Under the pieces are notes generated by a model. It was not told the origin of the DNA. It was given only the letters and a program-made list of their open reading frames with translations, and did no database searches. Of a DNA stretch of 64,000 bases, positions 18,294 to 27,860 are shown in pieces; the first letter of the stretch is position 1; each line of letters begins with the position of its first letter. Location: assembly GCA_963730395.1 (NCBI GenBank), contig CAVSSK010000006.1:124001-188000 (forward strand), written 5' to 3'. The position numbers and the translations under genes are program-made. Source of the stretch: Bog-473 sp963730395 (GTDB lineage: Bacteria; Actinomycetota; Acidimicrobiia; Acidimicrobiales; RAAP-2).

Positions 18294-18908
18294 CTAGGTG
18301 TAGTTGCGGGATCTCTTCGGGTGGAACCGCCAGATATACAGACCGAAGGTGATCATCCAAATCGTCACGGGGTACGCCGCGACCCGCTCCATGGTCCCGT
18401 GGCCAATCCCGAAATATCTGTGTGACGCGAAACACACCAAGGCGACCAACGCCAAGCTGCTGAACAGGAGCATGGAGCGTCGCATGGACTCCGGCAGTAC
18501 GAGTATGGCCCCCAGCACAAGGATTGCGACGTTGCCAACCCCGATCGCGAGAGCGGCGCCGACGATGTGCATCGTCCGGTTCTCGTTCTCGGGGAAGAAC
18601 CCGACGAGAATCGAACCGAGGCCTCCCAAAGCGATCAAGCTGAAACCGACCATGGCCGCGCGCCGCTCACGCTGGGGTCTCTCGGTGAACTCGTGGTACA
18701 GCAGAGCCGATCCGACCACCATGACCAGACCAAGGAGAAGGAAGCCGGCGTAGTCCATCAGCCACCAACGAGGAGAGCACATCGTCGGCGAGCCGTAGCC
18801 GCCGCAACTGGTTTCGCCCAGATCGCTGATCGAGTTCGATACCAGGCTGTAGCTAGGTATGAAGACCCAAGCAACGACGACCTGGATCAAGAAGTAGAGC
18901 GCTGCCAC
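18294..18908 (-). CDS. DUF998-like integral membrane protein
   Basis: This protein of about 204 residues has six predicted membrane helices (LYFLIQVVVAWVFIP, GFLLLGLVMVVGSALLY, FSLIALGGLGSILVGFFP and three more). The DUF998 pattern is clear: SNSISDLGETSCGGY after helix 1 and FPENENRTMHIVGAALA in the middle. The function of the family is unknown. The GTG at 18908 gives a full helix 1, but in-frame codons continue upstream (HPSLGAAIFT) without a start, so the native N-terminus may have been cut at the module boundary or shifted. Confidence 0.75.
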   Translation of the reverse strand: MAALYFLIQVVVAWVFIPSYSLVSNSISDLGETSCGGYGSPTMCSPRWWLMDYAGFLLLGLVMVVGSALLYHEFTERPQRERRAAMVGFSLIALGGLGSILVGFFPENENRTMHIVGAALAIGVGNVAILVLGAILVLPESMRRSMLLFSSLALVALVCFASHRYFGIGHGTMERVAAYPVTIWMITFGLYIWRFHPKRSRNYT

Positions 18909-19171
18909 CGTGAAGATGGCGGCCCCGAGGGACGGATGCGCATCGTGTCTTTCTTCGATCCATCTGACGATTCGATAGTTACTTTGCTATGGGATGTTCA
19001 CAGGACTGACTGGGTCTTGGTTCTCCACCCAGCCTCCTCACCACTGGTCTCAGGTGGGACTCTCTTTAGCGCACTCGTCGGGACAACATCAGCCCAGGAC
19101 ATCGCAGTGCCAAAGAGGGCGGGTACCTCGCGGTCCGTGCCCTTGAGGCATGCCCTATCTCCAGACCAGGC

Positions 19172-19201
19172 TGACCCCGTACGCGCCGGGAAGAGGCGGC
19201 A
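19172..19201 (+). repeat. Palindromic array repeat, copy 3
   Basis: Reads TGACCCCGTACGCGCCGGG then AAGAGGCGGCA. It lies between the DUF998 gene and the lipoprotein gene. Confidence 0.6.
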
Positions 19202-19210
19202 CGTCGACGC

Positions 19211-19675
19211 TCAGGCGCGCACGTTTAGCCATACGTCGCCAGAGGTGGAGTTGCGAGTCAACTTGATGTGCCAGCAACCGGGAGCTGAGAAACGAAACCC
19301 AGTTCCCCATTCGTCGCCGGGACGGTGATAGCTGCTTACCGCATGCGCTTCAGGGCCAAAGACCAATGGCTGTCGCCGGCCATTGGGTGCGGTGACAGAG
19401 ACATGCAACGGGCCAGTACCGGTCATTCGCCAAACAATCTCAATTCGTCACCGCTCCGCGGCGGAATGTGCCCAGGTCCAAGAGCAAGGCCCCACAGCTG
19501 TCCGTGGACACTCGTACCGTGGATCTCGTTCGGTCTGCCGTCTGTGCCAAATGTCGAAGGTGTCGAGCACCTTGCACTCCGAGGAGCGGCCGCGCCCGAG
19601 AGCGAAGAGGAGCAGCTGGCAACGACCAAAAGGCACCCAAGAGCGGCTGCGGCGCAGCCAGGGTCGACTTCTCAT
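19211..19675 (-). CDS. Putative lipoprotein (two frameshifts)
   Basis: Three frames join into one secreted protein. The start MRSRPWLRRS at ATG 19675 leads into AAAALGCLLVVASCSSSLSG, a signal peptide with a VASC lipobox. This is followed by IHGTSVHGQLWGLALGPGHI and PRSGDELR, then WRMTGTGPLHVSVTAPNGRR through GCWHIKLTRNSTSGDVWLNV. The shifts lie near 19645 and 19440. The C-terminal part resembles small beta-sandwich domains of secreted actinobacterial proteins; no family is named. It is probably anchored to the outer face of the membrane. Confidence 0.5.
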
Positions 19676-19767
19676 GACCACAGAATGCCACGTCCGATCG
19701 GCCCCGCCACCTTCGCGAAATGGTCGGTTCATCTGAGAGCGCACGCGCTTCACAGACCGAGCAAGCG

Positions 19768-19795
19768 TGCCCCATACTGCCGGGACGGTGGGGCA
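19768..19795 (+). repeat. Palindromic array repeat, copy 4
   Basis: Reads TGCCCCATACTGCCGGG then ACGGTGGGGCA. The 6-bp ends TGCCCC and GGGGCA are perfectly inverted, with inner ACTG and CGGT able to pair. Confidence 0.85.
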
Positions 19796-19918
19796 CTCCG
19801 GCGCCATAGGGGCAGGGGCTTCAGGGTCCTGGTCATGCGGTATCCGGCATTCCCGTGCGTCTGCTCTCATCCGCTCATATCACCGTTGCGGCGAGTAGCC
19901 GAGGAAAGGGTAGCGCCC

Positions 19919-20751
19919 ATGGCAGACCTGGATGGCACCACTGTGGTCATCACCGGCGCCATCGAGCGGCATCGGGGCAGCCACCGCCCGGGCGCTCGCC
20001 GCCCAGGGGGCGAAGCTCCTCCTTGCGTGCCGCTCCGAGTCCCAGCCGCCCCGGTATCGACGAGCTGTCGGCCGCGGGCACCCCAGCCCTCGGGGTGGTG
20101 CCGATCGACCTCGGCGACCTCGACTCCGTGGGGGGCGCTGCCGACGCCATCGCCGAGCGGCTGCCGCGCATCGATGTCCTCATCGACAACGCCGGCTTTC
20201 CGGAACCCGGGGTGGTCTCACAGCGAGCGGCTTCGAGCTGGCATCGGCACCAACCACGTCGGCCACTTCCTTTACACCACCCGGCTTCTCGATGCCCTGG
20301 GCGACGGGGCGCCTCGGAGGGTGGTCACCGTGGCGAGCAAATCGCACTACCAAGCGAAGGGGATCGACTTCGACGCCGTGCGCCGTCCCACCGCTCGATG
20401 ACCGGACTTCCCGAGTACGAGGTATCAAAACTGGCCAACGTGCTGTTTAGCCAGGAGCTGGCCCGACGTGTCCCCGGGCGCGGCATCCACCTTTACGTCC
20501 TGCACCCCGGCATGGTCGCCTCGGAGATCTGGCGCAACGTCCCTCGGCCCATGCGCTTCGTCATGACCCGCTTCATGAAGTCGCCGGAGGATGGAGCGCG
20601 TACCAGCGTCTACTGCGCCAGCTCGCCGGACGTCGCCGACGACACCGGGCGCTACTACACCGACTGCGCCGTGAAGGAGCCCAACACGGCAGCCACCCCT
20701 GAGTTGGCGGCGGAGCTGTGGCGCCGCAGTGAGGAATGGGTCCGTGGTTAA
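19919..20751 (+). CDS. Short-chain dehydrogenase/reductase (several frameshifts)
   Basis: The pieces in order are MADLDGTTVVITGA, then SSGIGAATARALAAQGAKLL (partly scrambled), ALGVVPIDLGDLDSVGGAAD, RIDVLIDNAGFPEPGVV, TNHVGHFLYTTRLLDALGDG, VVTVASKSHYQAKGIDFDAV and YEVSKLANVLFSQELARRVP to the stop. The TGxxxGIG cofactor site, the NAG strand and the YxxSK catalytic pair mark a retinol-dehydrogenase-like SDR of about 277 residues. At least three single-base shifts (about 19962, 20035 and 20230) interrupt it. A ribosome site gaggaaagggta precedes the ATG. It is broken as given and could be a pseudogene. Confidence 0.7.
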
Positions 20752-20818
20752 CTCCCTCCCGACACAGAACGGCTTCATCTGTGGGAGCTGCGGCATCGGA
20801 TTCGAGCAGTCCGTGACC

Positions 20819-20846
20819 GCCCCAGTACGATGCCGGCTTTGGGCGC
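20819..20846 (+). repeat. Palindromic array repeat, copy 5
   Basis: Reads GCCCCAGTACGATGCCGG then CTTTGGGCGC, between the SDR stop and the 3' end of the dihydrofolate-reductase-like gene. Confidence 0.65.
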
Positions 20847-20955
20847 GTTGTCCAGGCCCAGGTACTTGCCTTGAGCTACTAACCGCCCTCGACCGACCAC
20901 CTTGGGGACACTCCACTGCTTATGGATCGACCGAGAGGCTCGACGCGCTGCTGCA

Positions 20956-21518
20956 TCAACACGGCCAGCCAGGATGTAGACGGTAACGGAGGTATACGAC
21001 GCCGCTGCGAAAGCGGCGCTCGTCCAACAGCTCGAGCTCGGCATGGACGCCGGCGGGCAGGGCGCGCTTGCCCCCGCCCACCAGGACCGGCCCGAGGAAG
21101 AGCTGGCACTCGTCGACCAACCCCTCGGCGATGGCCTGGCCGGCGAGCTCCGCCCCGCCGATCGCGATGTCGGATGGCGAGCTCTCCTTCAGCCGCTTGA
21201 TCGCCGCGGCGTCGAACTCGCGCTCGATTCGGGTTCTCTCGCTGGACACCGTCTGAAGCGTCCGGGAGTAGACAACCTTCTCGGCCGCACGCCAGATATC
21301 GGCGTAGTCCCGGGCCACCGCCGCCTGATCGTCGTCGGTCTCCCAGTAGACCATCGTCTCGTACATGCGCCGCCCGTACAGATGGTGCCGACAGGGCGTA
21401 CGAGGTCGTTCACGAACGCGTGCACCTCCTCATCCGGCGCCGCCCAGTCGAATTTGCCCTGCTCGTCCTCGACGTAGCCGTCGAGCGACCCGATCACCAA
21501 ATAGATCAGGCTGGCCAT
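20956..21518 (-). CDS. Dihydrofolate reductase family (RibD C-terminal-like) protein (one frameshift)
   Basis: The N-terminal part MASLIYLVIGSLDGYVEDEQ to DLVRPVGT joins, after one shift near 21385, to RRMYETMVYWETDDDQAAVA through IAIGGAELAGQAIAEGLVDE and the final ELLDERRFRSGVVYLRY. This is the YwjB/RibD-C type of DHFR fold, in which the GGAELA loop binds NADPH. About 187 residues is normal. These proteins are common orphan reductases in actinobacteria. The gene reads against the repeat orientation. Confidence 0.75.
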
Positions 21519-21654
21519 CTGAAACCTCCTCCAGCGCTACATGCGGAATCCGAGTCCGATCCTCGTCAGCGGTATCAGGCTGAGGCGAGAAGAACTGTCG
21601 GATACGAGCTGCTCTGGTCTCGGCGCTTGACACAAGAGGACGTTACCGACTTAG

Positions 21655-21680
21655 TGTCCCCGTCCGCCGGTCTTGTGCGC
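21655..21680 (+). repeat. Palindromic array repeat, copy 6
   Basis: Reads TGTCCCCGTCCGCCGG then TCTTGTGCGC. The right half is diverged. Confidence 0.55.
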
Positions 21681-21762
21681 CCGACGGGTGCTCAATCCCC
21701 ACCAGCTCGGCCAACCAGATGTACATTGGCCAGAGCATTTGAAAACCGAGGAGGTCGGCGAC

Positions 21763-22059
21763 ATGGGAACCACATTTGGTATCACCCATACCTTTAAGGG
21801 TGGGACAGCCGAACAGTACGACCGGTCCATCAAGGTCGTGCACCCGAATGGTGGTAAGGGACTTCCAGCAGGACAGACGTACCACGCTGCTGGCGAGACC
21901 GACGATGGGCTCGTCGTCGTCGCACTCTGGGACTCCGAAGCTTCATGGGTGAAGTTCCGTGATGAGACTCTTTTGCCAGGTTTGGCCAAGGTGGAAGACG
22001 GGCTAGTCGGACCGCCGGAAGAGGTGTCGTTCCACGTGCACAACTCCGTGTCTGCCTGA
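21763..22059 (+). CDS. Small ferredoxin-like-fold protein (antibiotic-biosynthesis-monooxygenase-like)
   Basis: This 98-residue protein starts MGTTFGITHTFKGGTAEQYD and continues SIKVVHPNGGKGLPAGQTYH, LVVVALWDSEASWVKFRDET and a final EEVSFHVHNSV. The alternating strands and the ALWDSEASWVKFRD helix match dimeric alpha-beta-barrel proteins. The catalytic role is unknown. A gaggagg ribosome site lies 8-14 bases before the ATG. The gene is intact and alone between repeat copies 6 and 7. Confidence 0.65.
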   Translation: MGTTFGITHTFKGGTAEQYDRSIKVVHPNGGKGLPAGQTYHAAGETDDGLVVVALWDSEASWVKFRDETLLPGLAKVEDGLVGPPEEVSFHVHNSVSA

Positions 22060-22126
22060 GTCACGTCGAGAGCGCCGGCGAAGACGTCTCGACCGTAAGT
22101 CCGCCAGCTTCGGCGCGGTCGTTTCG

Positions 22127-22167
22127 TGTCCCCTGCCCCCGTACGACGCTGCCGGGTAGGTGGGACA
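22127..22167 (+). repeat. Palindromic array repeat, copy 7
   Basis: Outer TGTCCC (22127) and GGGACA (22162) are perfectly inverted. The interior holds TGCCCCCGTACG and GCTGCCGGG. Confidence 0.75.
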
Positions 22168-22208
22168 AATCGACACCATGCCACTCCAGTCGCTTCTTGA
22201 GCCCACTT

Positions 22209-22694
22209 CTAGCCCGGCAGATCCTCCGGCCGCTTCTTGGCCAGTTGGCCGGACAAGAGGCCTGTGGATTGACCGACCTCGATCATGTAGCCATCCGGAT
22301 CGCGGATATAGCAGCGTATCTCGGGACCTCGATCGATCGGAGGCGTAATAAATTCGGCTCCTCGTGCTCGCTCCATTCCCTGTAGCAGGCGTCGATGTCC
22401 GCGACCCGCAGATTTAAGAAGATCGACGTCGTGTCGTCGGGCTCATAATTTGACTACCGAGATGCCGGGCTTGTCGGGCGTGGGCCCACCACCAGGATTC
22501 ATGATGATCCAGCTGTTGGCGAGCTTCACCATGCATGGGTTCTCCTCTAGAACTACCTTCCCGCCCAGGACGCGAAAGTAGAAATCGTGTGATTGGGCGA
22601 CCTTCCGCACCGTGATGAACAATGTCGCGATGATCCCCTCAGAGGGAACCGGCAGATTCTCATAGTCAATGTATGGAGAACTCTGATCGGCCAT
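22209..22694 (-). CDS. VOC-superfamily protein, glyoxalase-like (two frameshifts)
   Basis: The start MADQSSPYIDYENLPVPSEG runs to LGGKVVLEENPCMVKL and PDKPGISVVKL. After a shift near 22443 it continues EPDDTTSIFLNLRVADIDAC. After another near 22350 it reads EFITPPIDRGPEIRCYIRDP then DGYMIEVGQSTGLLSGQLAK to TAG at 22209. The paired beta-alpha-beta-beta-beta modules and the RDPDGYMIEVGQ ending are typical of VOC metalloenzymes (glyoxalase, dioxygenase, bleomycin-resistance types). About 160 residues is normal. Without the shifts it would be a complete gene. Confidence 0.75.
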
Positions 22695-22920
22695 CAAGTC
22701 ATTCCCTTCGCTCTCGCGCTGGGCGACCCAGGACACAGACCGCCGACCTGTACGACTGCCGGTCATAGGTCGATCCGCTCGAACCGTTTATCCTACTCCG
22801 GAGCAAGCGGCTTCGCAATCCCCGGCTGGGTAGGGCTCCAAGTCGTTGGAGGTCAGTCACAAGGACGGCCCCACCTCGCTCAGCTCGATCCTCAACGCTT
22901 ACGGAGAGGCGTAGCTCGGT

Positions 22921-22955
22921 GAAATATCCCAATACGCCGGGACGGTGGGCATTTC
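22921..22955 (+). repeat. Palindromic array repeat, copy 8
   Basis: Reads ATCCCAATACGCCGGG then ACGGTGGGC. GAAAT at 22921 and ATTTC at 22951 extend the inverted ends. Confidence 0.85.
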
Positions 22956-23142
22956 AGTGCCTCCAGCGCGCCCTCCTCGTGGACTCGACGGCTCTGCTCT
23001 CCTAAGTCATGAGGTTAAGACGATCAGCAGCTATCTGAGAAGGCCGTCGCAGGGCGTCAGTTTCGGCGCCGGCGTTGGTTCGGCGAAGATGGTGGCCTCA
23101 CTGAGCGTGGTGATTGGGTCAACCGACGAGGACCGGAAACGG

Positions 23143-24264
23143 ATGAGACTACTTCGCACAACCTGGTCGATCCGGATGGGGAGGACGGGCAGCCAAGAGG
23201 ACGAGCGCCGCGTCGACGATGAGGGGCAGCTGATCTCGATACCAGTCCTCCTCAGCTTGTTCTGGTTCGTGCTTCTGGTGTTCACTCTGCTCGAGGCGGC
23301 GAATGATCTCTTTGGTGTCGGTGGTCCGGCATGGCTCTACGAGAATTGGGTCCACAATGCGATCCTCGCCAGCTGTGCCTTCCTGGTCCTCGGTCGTGCC
23401 GCGTTCGAGCCGGTTGCCCGGCATGCCTGGCTGGCATTCGGGGCTGCACTTTTGCTCTGGTTTGTCGGGAGCGCTGCCTGGAGCGTGGCATACGCTGGGC
23501 AACCAGAGGTGCCGTTTCCAACGTTTGCTGACGTCCTCTGGCTGCTCTGGTACCCGCTCGTCGTCGTCGGGATCTTCTACCTCATCCGTATCCGGGCCCT
23601 CAACCCGGCAACTTCATCGTTGGATGGACGGGATCGCGGTGACCCTCGTTGCCCTGGCCGCCGGGTTCGCCCTGGTGGTCCAGCCCGCGGCAGAGCACAA
23701 GACGGTCGGCATACTCGCAGCAGTCGTTGCCTTCAGTTACCCGGTTCTCGATGTGCTGCTTATCGGGGCGGTCCTTGGCGTCTATGGACTCCTCGCCTGG
23801 CGACCCGACACTATGTGGATCCTGGTCGGGTTGGCCGTTGTCAGTACTTCCGTCGCGGACGCAGTCTTTGCCGTACAAGAGGCCCAGGCCCGTGCGGTCA
23901 TCTCTGATAATCGCTATGAATTCGTCTGGACGGTGGGAGCGCTCCTCCTCGCACTCGCCGCCTGGACCCGGGCGCCACATGCAGAAACGAACCCGGTGGC
24001 TGTCACCGGTATGCGTGCGGTGGCTTTGGCCTTGACTGCTGAGGCGCTGGCCATCGGCATTCAGATCTATGCAATCTTCAGAGAGATTGGCAGAAGTGAG
24101 CGCGAACCGCCACGATTGTGGTACTTCTGGTGGCTTCCGTGCAGATCATCCTGACCCCACCACGTCTGGGGGAGGGCAACGATCCCCAACAGTCCGAGAG
24201 TGGCCGGATGGCGCCGATTGAAGACCGTAGAGAAACGCCGATTGAAGACCGTAGAGAAACATAG
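23143..24264 (+). CDS. Polytopic membrane protein resembling the sensor half of diguanylate cyclases (two frameshifts)
   Basis: About ten membrane helices are visible, from ISIPVLLSLFWFVLLVFTLL to a last IVVLLVASVQIILT. Key family segments are FADVLWLLWYPLVVVGIFYL, WMDGIAVTLVALAAGFALVV, YPVLDVLLIGAVLGVYGLLA and YEFVWTVGALLLALAAW. These match the membrane domain that precedes GGDEF domains in actinobacterial cyclic-di-GMP enzymes, but no GGDEF follows. The chain ends instead in a duplicated PIEDRRET. Shifts near 23620 and 24110 must be bridged. ATG 23143 or 23176 may be the start. This would be a sensor-like membrane protein lacking an output domain. Confidence 0.6.
24214..24261 (+). repeat. 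24-bp tandem duplication at a gene 3' end
   Basis: Two perfect adjacent copies of a 24-base unit (gattgaagaccgtagagaaa plus 4 bases) encode a repeated PIEDRRET just before the stop of the membrane protein. Confidence 0.85.
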
Positions 24265-24318
24265 GCCATTGCCAGCCAGTAATCCCTACTTAACTCACGC
24301 TTCCAGACTTCTGTCGAC

Positions 24319-24344
24319 TGCCCCAGTCGCCGGGCTGGGTGACA
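24319..24344 (+). repeat. Palindromic array repeat, copy 9
   Basis: Reads TGCCCCAGTCGCCGGG then CTGGGTGACA. The following ccttgcggc is shared with copy 22 at 39317, so the conserved unit may extend to the right. Confidence 0.75.
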
Positions 24345-24471
24345 CCTTGCGGCACCATGGGGGAAAGTCGATTGATCGCTCCAGATCGAGCGGTATCGGC
24401 ACGCCTTATGGACTTTCGGCCCTGCCTGGTAGGAGTTCCCGCGATTATGCATGGGCATTGGAGGGCGACGG

Positions 24472-24946
24472 GTGACGCTGAAGATCGGCAGCATTGGCAG
24501 CTATGTGATCGTCTTCTCGCTGGACTGGCCTTCTTCTGTACGCCCTCCAGCTCTTGCCGAACATCATCTGGCTTGCCACGCCGCCAGCGAATGATGTTCT
24601 CAAACACAACAGTTCTCCACACGCAGCTCTCAACCTGATCGAACAGGTTTTCGGCATTGCGACGGTAGCCCTCCTCATAATCGTCATCAGCGGAGGCAGC
24701 ACGGGGAGGCGCTTACAATGGCTGATGCTGTGCGCTGGCATCTTCTTGGCGTGGTACTACGCGGCTTGGGTTCTATATTACCGAGGCAATGTCTCGTCCT
24801 GGCTGCTCGTGATCGGCATCGCCGCCATGCCGCCCCTCTACTACTTCTTCGTGGCGAGCTGGATGAAGGACAATCTTGCGCTCGTCCCGTGTGTCATCTT
24901 CGGTATTGCCCACATCACGATCACCTGGTCGAACTACGTGCATTGA
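24472..24946 (+). CDS. Small integral membrane protein (one frameshift)
   Basis: The GTG at 24472 starts MTLKIGSIGSYVIVFSL. After a shift near 24525 the frame continues LLLYALQLLPNIIWLATPP through QVFGIATVALLIIVISGG, WLMLCAGIFLAWYYAAWVLY, SSWLLVIGIAAMPPLYYFFV and CVIFGIAHITITWSNYVH. That gives about five membrane helices in some 157 residues. I do not recognise a functional family. The gene stands alone between repeat copies 9 and 10 and follows the repeat orientation. Confidence 0.55.
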
Positions 24947-24983
24947 GATACTGCTGTTCTCCAAGGTGCCCGTCAGACGCGCC

Positions 24984-25011
24984 TGCCCAGTACGCCGCCG
25001 GGTTGGAGACG
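24984..25011 (+). repeat. Palindromic array repeat, copy 10
   Basis: Reads TGCCCAGTACGCCGCCGGG then TTGGAGACG, between two membrane-associated genes. Confidence 0.7.
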
Positions 25012-25097
25012 TTTCCTGGGTGGTTGCTCGACGATCGGAACCGGTGAGATCGTTAGTGTCTGAGCACTTCGGTTGACATAGTGAGCGAGGGATCGTA

Positions 25098-25813
25098 GTG
25101 AGACACCGGTATCGTGCTGCGCTCGCGAGCGTAACTTCGACTGCAGTCCTGCTCATGATCGTAAGGCGCAGCTATCTTCGGTGGGGAGCGACCGACCAGG
25201 AGATCAGTGCATCGCTGCCCGGCGACGACCTCCTGTCTTCGGCGAACCTCATCGCGTACGCGTGTGGTGAGCATTCACAACACATCCGAACATGTATGGC
25301 CGTGGATTGCTCAGCTTGGCCAGGGAAGAGGCGGGCTATACAGCTACAACTGGCTGGAAAATCTTGTCCCATGTTACATGCACAGTGCTGATCGAATCTC
25401 TTCCGCAATACCAGTTCATCGAGGTAGGCGACGACTTTCGACTTCATCCTCAGGTGAGCCTCAAGGTTGCTCTGTTGGATCCGGGGAACGCACTTGCTGT
25501 TCAGGGCGCGGTGCCGATGGGAACGGCAGCTCCGCCATACGACTTCACATGGGCATTCGTTTTGAACGAAGGAGACGGGTCCACCAGATTGGCTAATTCC
25601 GGGGAGCGCTACAGGTACTCGCGCTGGTGGGCGCCATTCCTAGTGGAACCCGTCGAAGCAGTCAGCTTTGTGATGACACGGAAGATGATGCGGGAATCAA
25701 GGGCCGTGCCGAGCGAGCCCTATCCCAGGAACAGGCCCTCACTCGAGCCTCGCACACCTCTCCCAGTACGCAGGCCGTGGGCGGGGGCCCCGACCCCGCC
25801 GCCCAACCATTGA
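25098..25813 (+). CDS. SRPBCC-like protein with N-terminal hydrophobic segment (several frameshifts)
   Basis: The pieces are MRHRYRAALASVTSTAVLLM, then TRVVSIHNTSEHVWPWIAQL with GQGRGGLYSYNWLENLVPCY, then LPQYQFIEVGDDFRLHPQVS, PYDFTWAFVLNEGDGSTRLA and YRYSRWWAPFLVEPVEAVSF. The HVWPWIAQLGQGRGG and WWAPFLVEPVE motifs are typical of an actinobacterial START/polyketide-cyclase-like family that binds hydrophobic ligands. Shifts lie near 25255, 25390 and 25695. Beyond 25695 the better frame (GIKGRAERALSQ) runs straight into repeat copy 11, so the original stop appears to have been lost at the module boundary. Confidence 0.6.
25759..25786 (+). repeat. Palindromic array repeat, copy 11
   Basis: Reads TCTCCCAGTACGCAGGCCG then TGGGCGGGG. 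It overlaps the read-through 3' end of the SRPBCC-like gene. Confidence 0.55.
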
Positions 25814-25892
25814 GCCCAACCAGGACCGCCCGGCTCATCCCCTCCTGGCTACTTTGTTTTCGAGGAGCGGACATCAGAAACGGAGGTGCTCA

Positions 25893-26460
<568 letters not shown>

Positions 26461-26464
26461 GGGA

Positions 26465-26500
26465 CTGTCCCCGAACGCACACACACACCGGCTAGGTGAC
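26465..26500 (+). repeat. Palindromic array repeat, copy 12
   Basis: Reads TGTCCCCGAACG, then a short CA run, then ACCGGCTAGGTGAC. This diverged copy sits between convergent genes. Confidence 0.5.
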
Positions 26501-26524
26501 CTTTGTGGTTTAACCGCTCCAGAA

Positions 26525-27221
26525 TCATGCCTCGGGAGGAGGGTCCGCCCCCGCTGCAAGGGGGTTTGGTATCGGTTCGCCAATACGACGCAGCGTATTG
26601 CGGTCGACGTGGTCGACTAAGCCTTCGTGGTCGGGGATGCGGATCGAGGTGTACTCCTCATATGACCACGTCCCGTCGTCGTTGACGGTGACACGCATGC
26701 GGAAATTGACCGTACGGAAGGCTCGGTCCAGGAACGGGTTTGAGACTATTCCGTACACCTCCGAGCCGAGTGCGGCGGTGACCTCGAACTCCTTGTCGTC
26801 AGGCCCGGCATGGCCCGCTGCGAGGAGTACCTGGCCCCGCGGAATCGCAAGCGTATGGACAACAGTGCGAGCCGCAGGCTCCCAGAGCCAGTAGCCGACC
26901 TGGTCATGGAACGTCTCGATCTTATCAGGCTTGACGATGTGCGTGTGATAACGCAGGCCGTAGAACAACTGTGGGCCGTTCGTCTGGCGGTCGATAGGTT
27001 GCAGTTCGTAGTGCTCGACGAAAGTGTTGTGCTCATCGCCCCCGAGGACGACACCACTGATGCTGACCCGGACCTATGGGGTGAACATCGGCACCTACGG
27101 CACTGGTCCAGACACCGGCGAGGGAACGGAGCGGGCCGAGGTTGGCGAGCGTGTTGTCCTCGCCGTCTGCCTCCGTGTAGATGTCTGGTCCATAGTCGCA
27201 TACCGTTTCTTCCTCGCTCAT
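26525..27221 (-). CDS. Nitrobindin-like heme-binding beta-barrel protein (frameshifted)
   Basis: The ATG at 27221 starts MSEEETVCDYGPDIYTEADG and LANLGPLRSLAGVWTS. After one or two shifts between about 27050 and 27100 the chain continues VEHYELQPIDRQTNGP (by inference), FYGLRYHTHIVKPDKIETFH, YWLWEPAARTVVHTLAIPRG and VYGIVSNPFLDRAFRTVNFR, with the final FADR-like part HVDRNTLRRIGEPIPNPLA. The LAGVW start, the GLRYHTH and IPRG strands, and the NTLRR ending match the nitrobindin/THAP4 fatty-acid-binding-protein-like family, which binds heme. Its role is probably heme or peroxynitrite chemistry in the cytosol. Confidence 0.7.
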
Positions 27222-27272
27222 CTCCGAAAGATAACCGCATCGACGTTCTCGCGGGACCGGCTCAGCATGGCC

Positions 27273-27300
27273 TGCCCCCGTACGCTGCCGGCAGTGGGAC
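27273..27300 (+). repeat. Palindromic array repeat, copy 13
   Basis: Reads TGCCCCCGTACGCTGCCGG then CAGTGGGAC. It lies just upstream of the nitrobindin-like gene, which reads away from it. Confidence 0.75.
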
Positions 27301-27563
27301 GCCACGAGTGTGCACCTCAATCGAACCAAGTCGGTATGAAGCTGAATTTGGCCTAGACAGGGCTATCGCCTTTGAGGAGCCACCAAGACGGTGGCATTCG
27401 CCACGGCAACATCGAGATCGACGTTCACCTGGCTGTGCCCATGAAAGCTCACTTCGGACGTAATCCCGTCGCCATTCCAGACCAGAAGGGTGTGGCCTTG
27501 GGTCTGCTGCACGATTGGGTGACATCTGACTTGTTGTCCCGGGGGGGCTGGAAGGATGTCGCC

Positions 27564-27860
27564 ATGCCCAAGCCCTATCCCAAGGAGTTCCGTGACGACG
27601 TCGTAGGGTCGCCCGGAGCCGGCCGCAGGTGTGACGCTCGAGCAGATCGCCGACGATTTCGGGATCCATCCGATACGTTGGCCAAGTGGCTGGCCAGGCC
27701 GACATCGACGAGGGCCGGCGGGCGGGCTCGAGCGCGCCGAGATCGCCGAGCTGCGAGCGGCGAACCGGCGGATCAGGCTGCTGGAACAGGAGAACGAGGT
27801 GCTGCGCCGGGCCGCGGCCTACCTGTCCCAGGCGAACCTGCCGGGAAAAGGCTCTACCCG
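27564..27860 (+). CDS. IS3-family transposase OrfA (frameshifted)
   Basis: MPKPYPKEFRDDVV starts the helix-turn-helix protein, which continues in another frame as VTLEQIADDFGIHP and TLAKWL. It then gives ADIDEGRRAG and a leucine-zipper-like IAELRAANRRIRLLEQENEV to LRRAAAYLSQANLPGK. Two shifts near 27610 and 27665 break it. The end carries GGGAAAAGG, where a -1 slip on the A run would enter OrfB, the programmed frameshift that makes OrfAB in this family. Confidence 0.7.
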
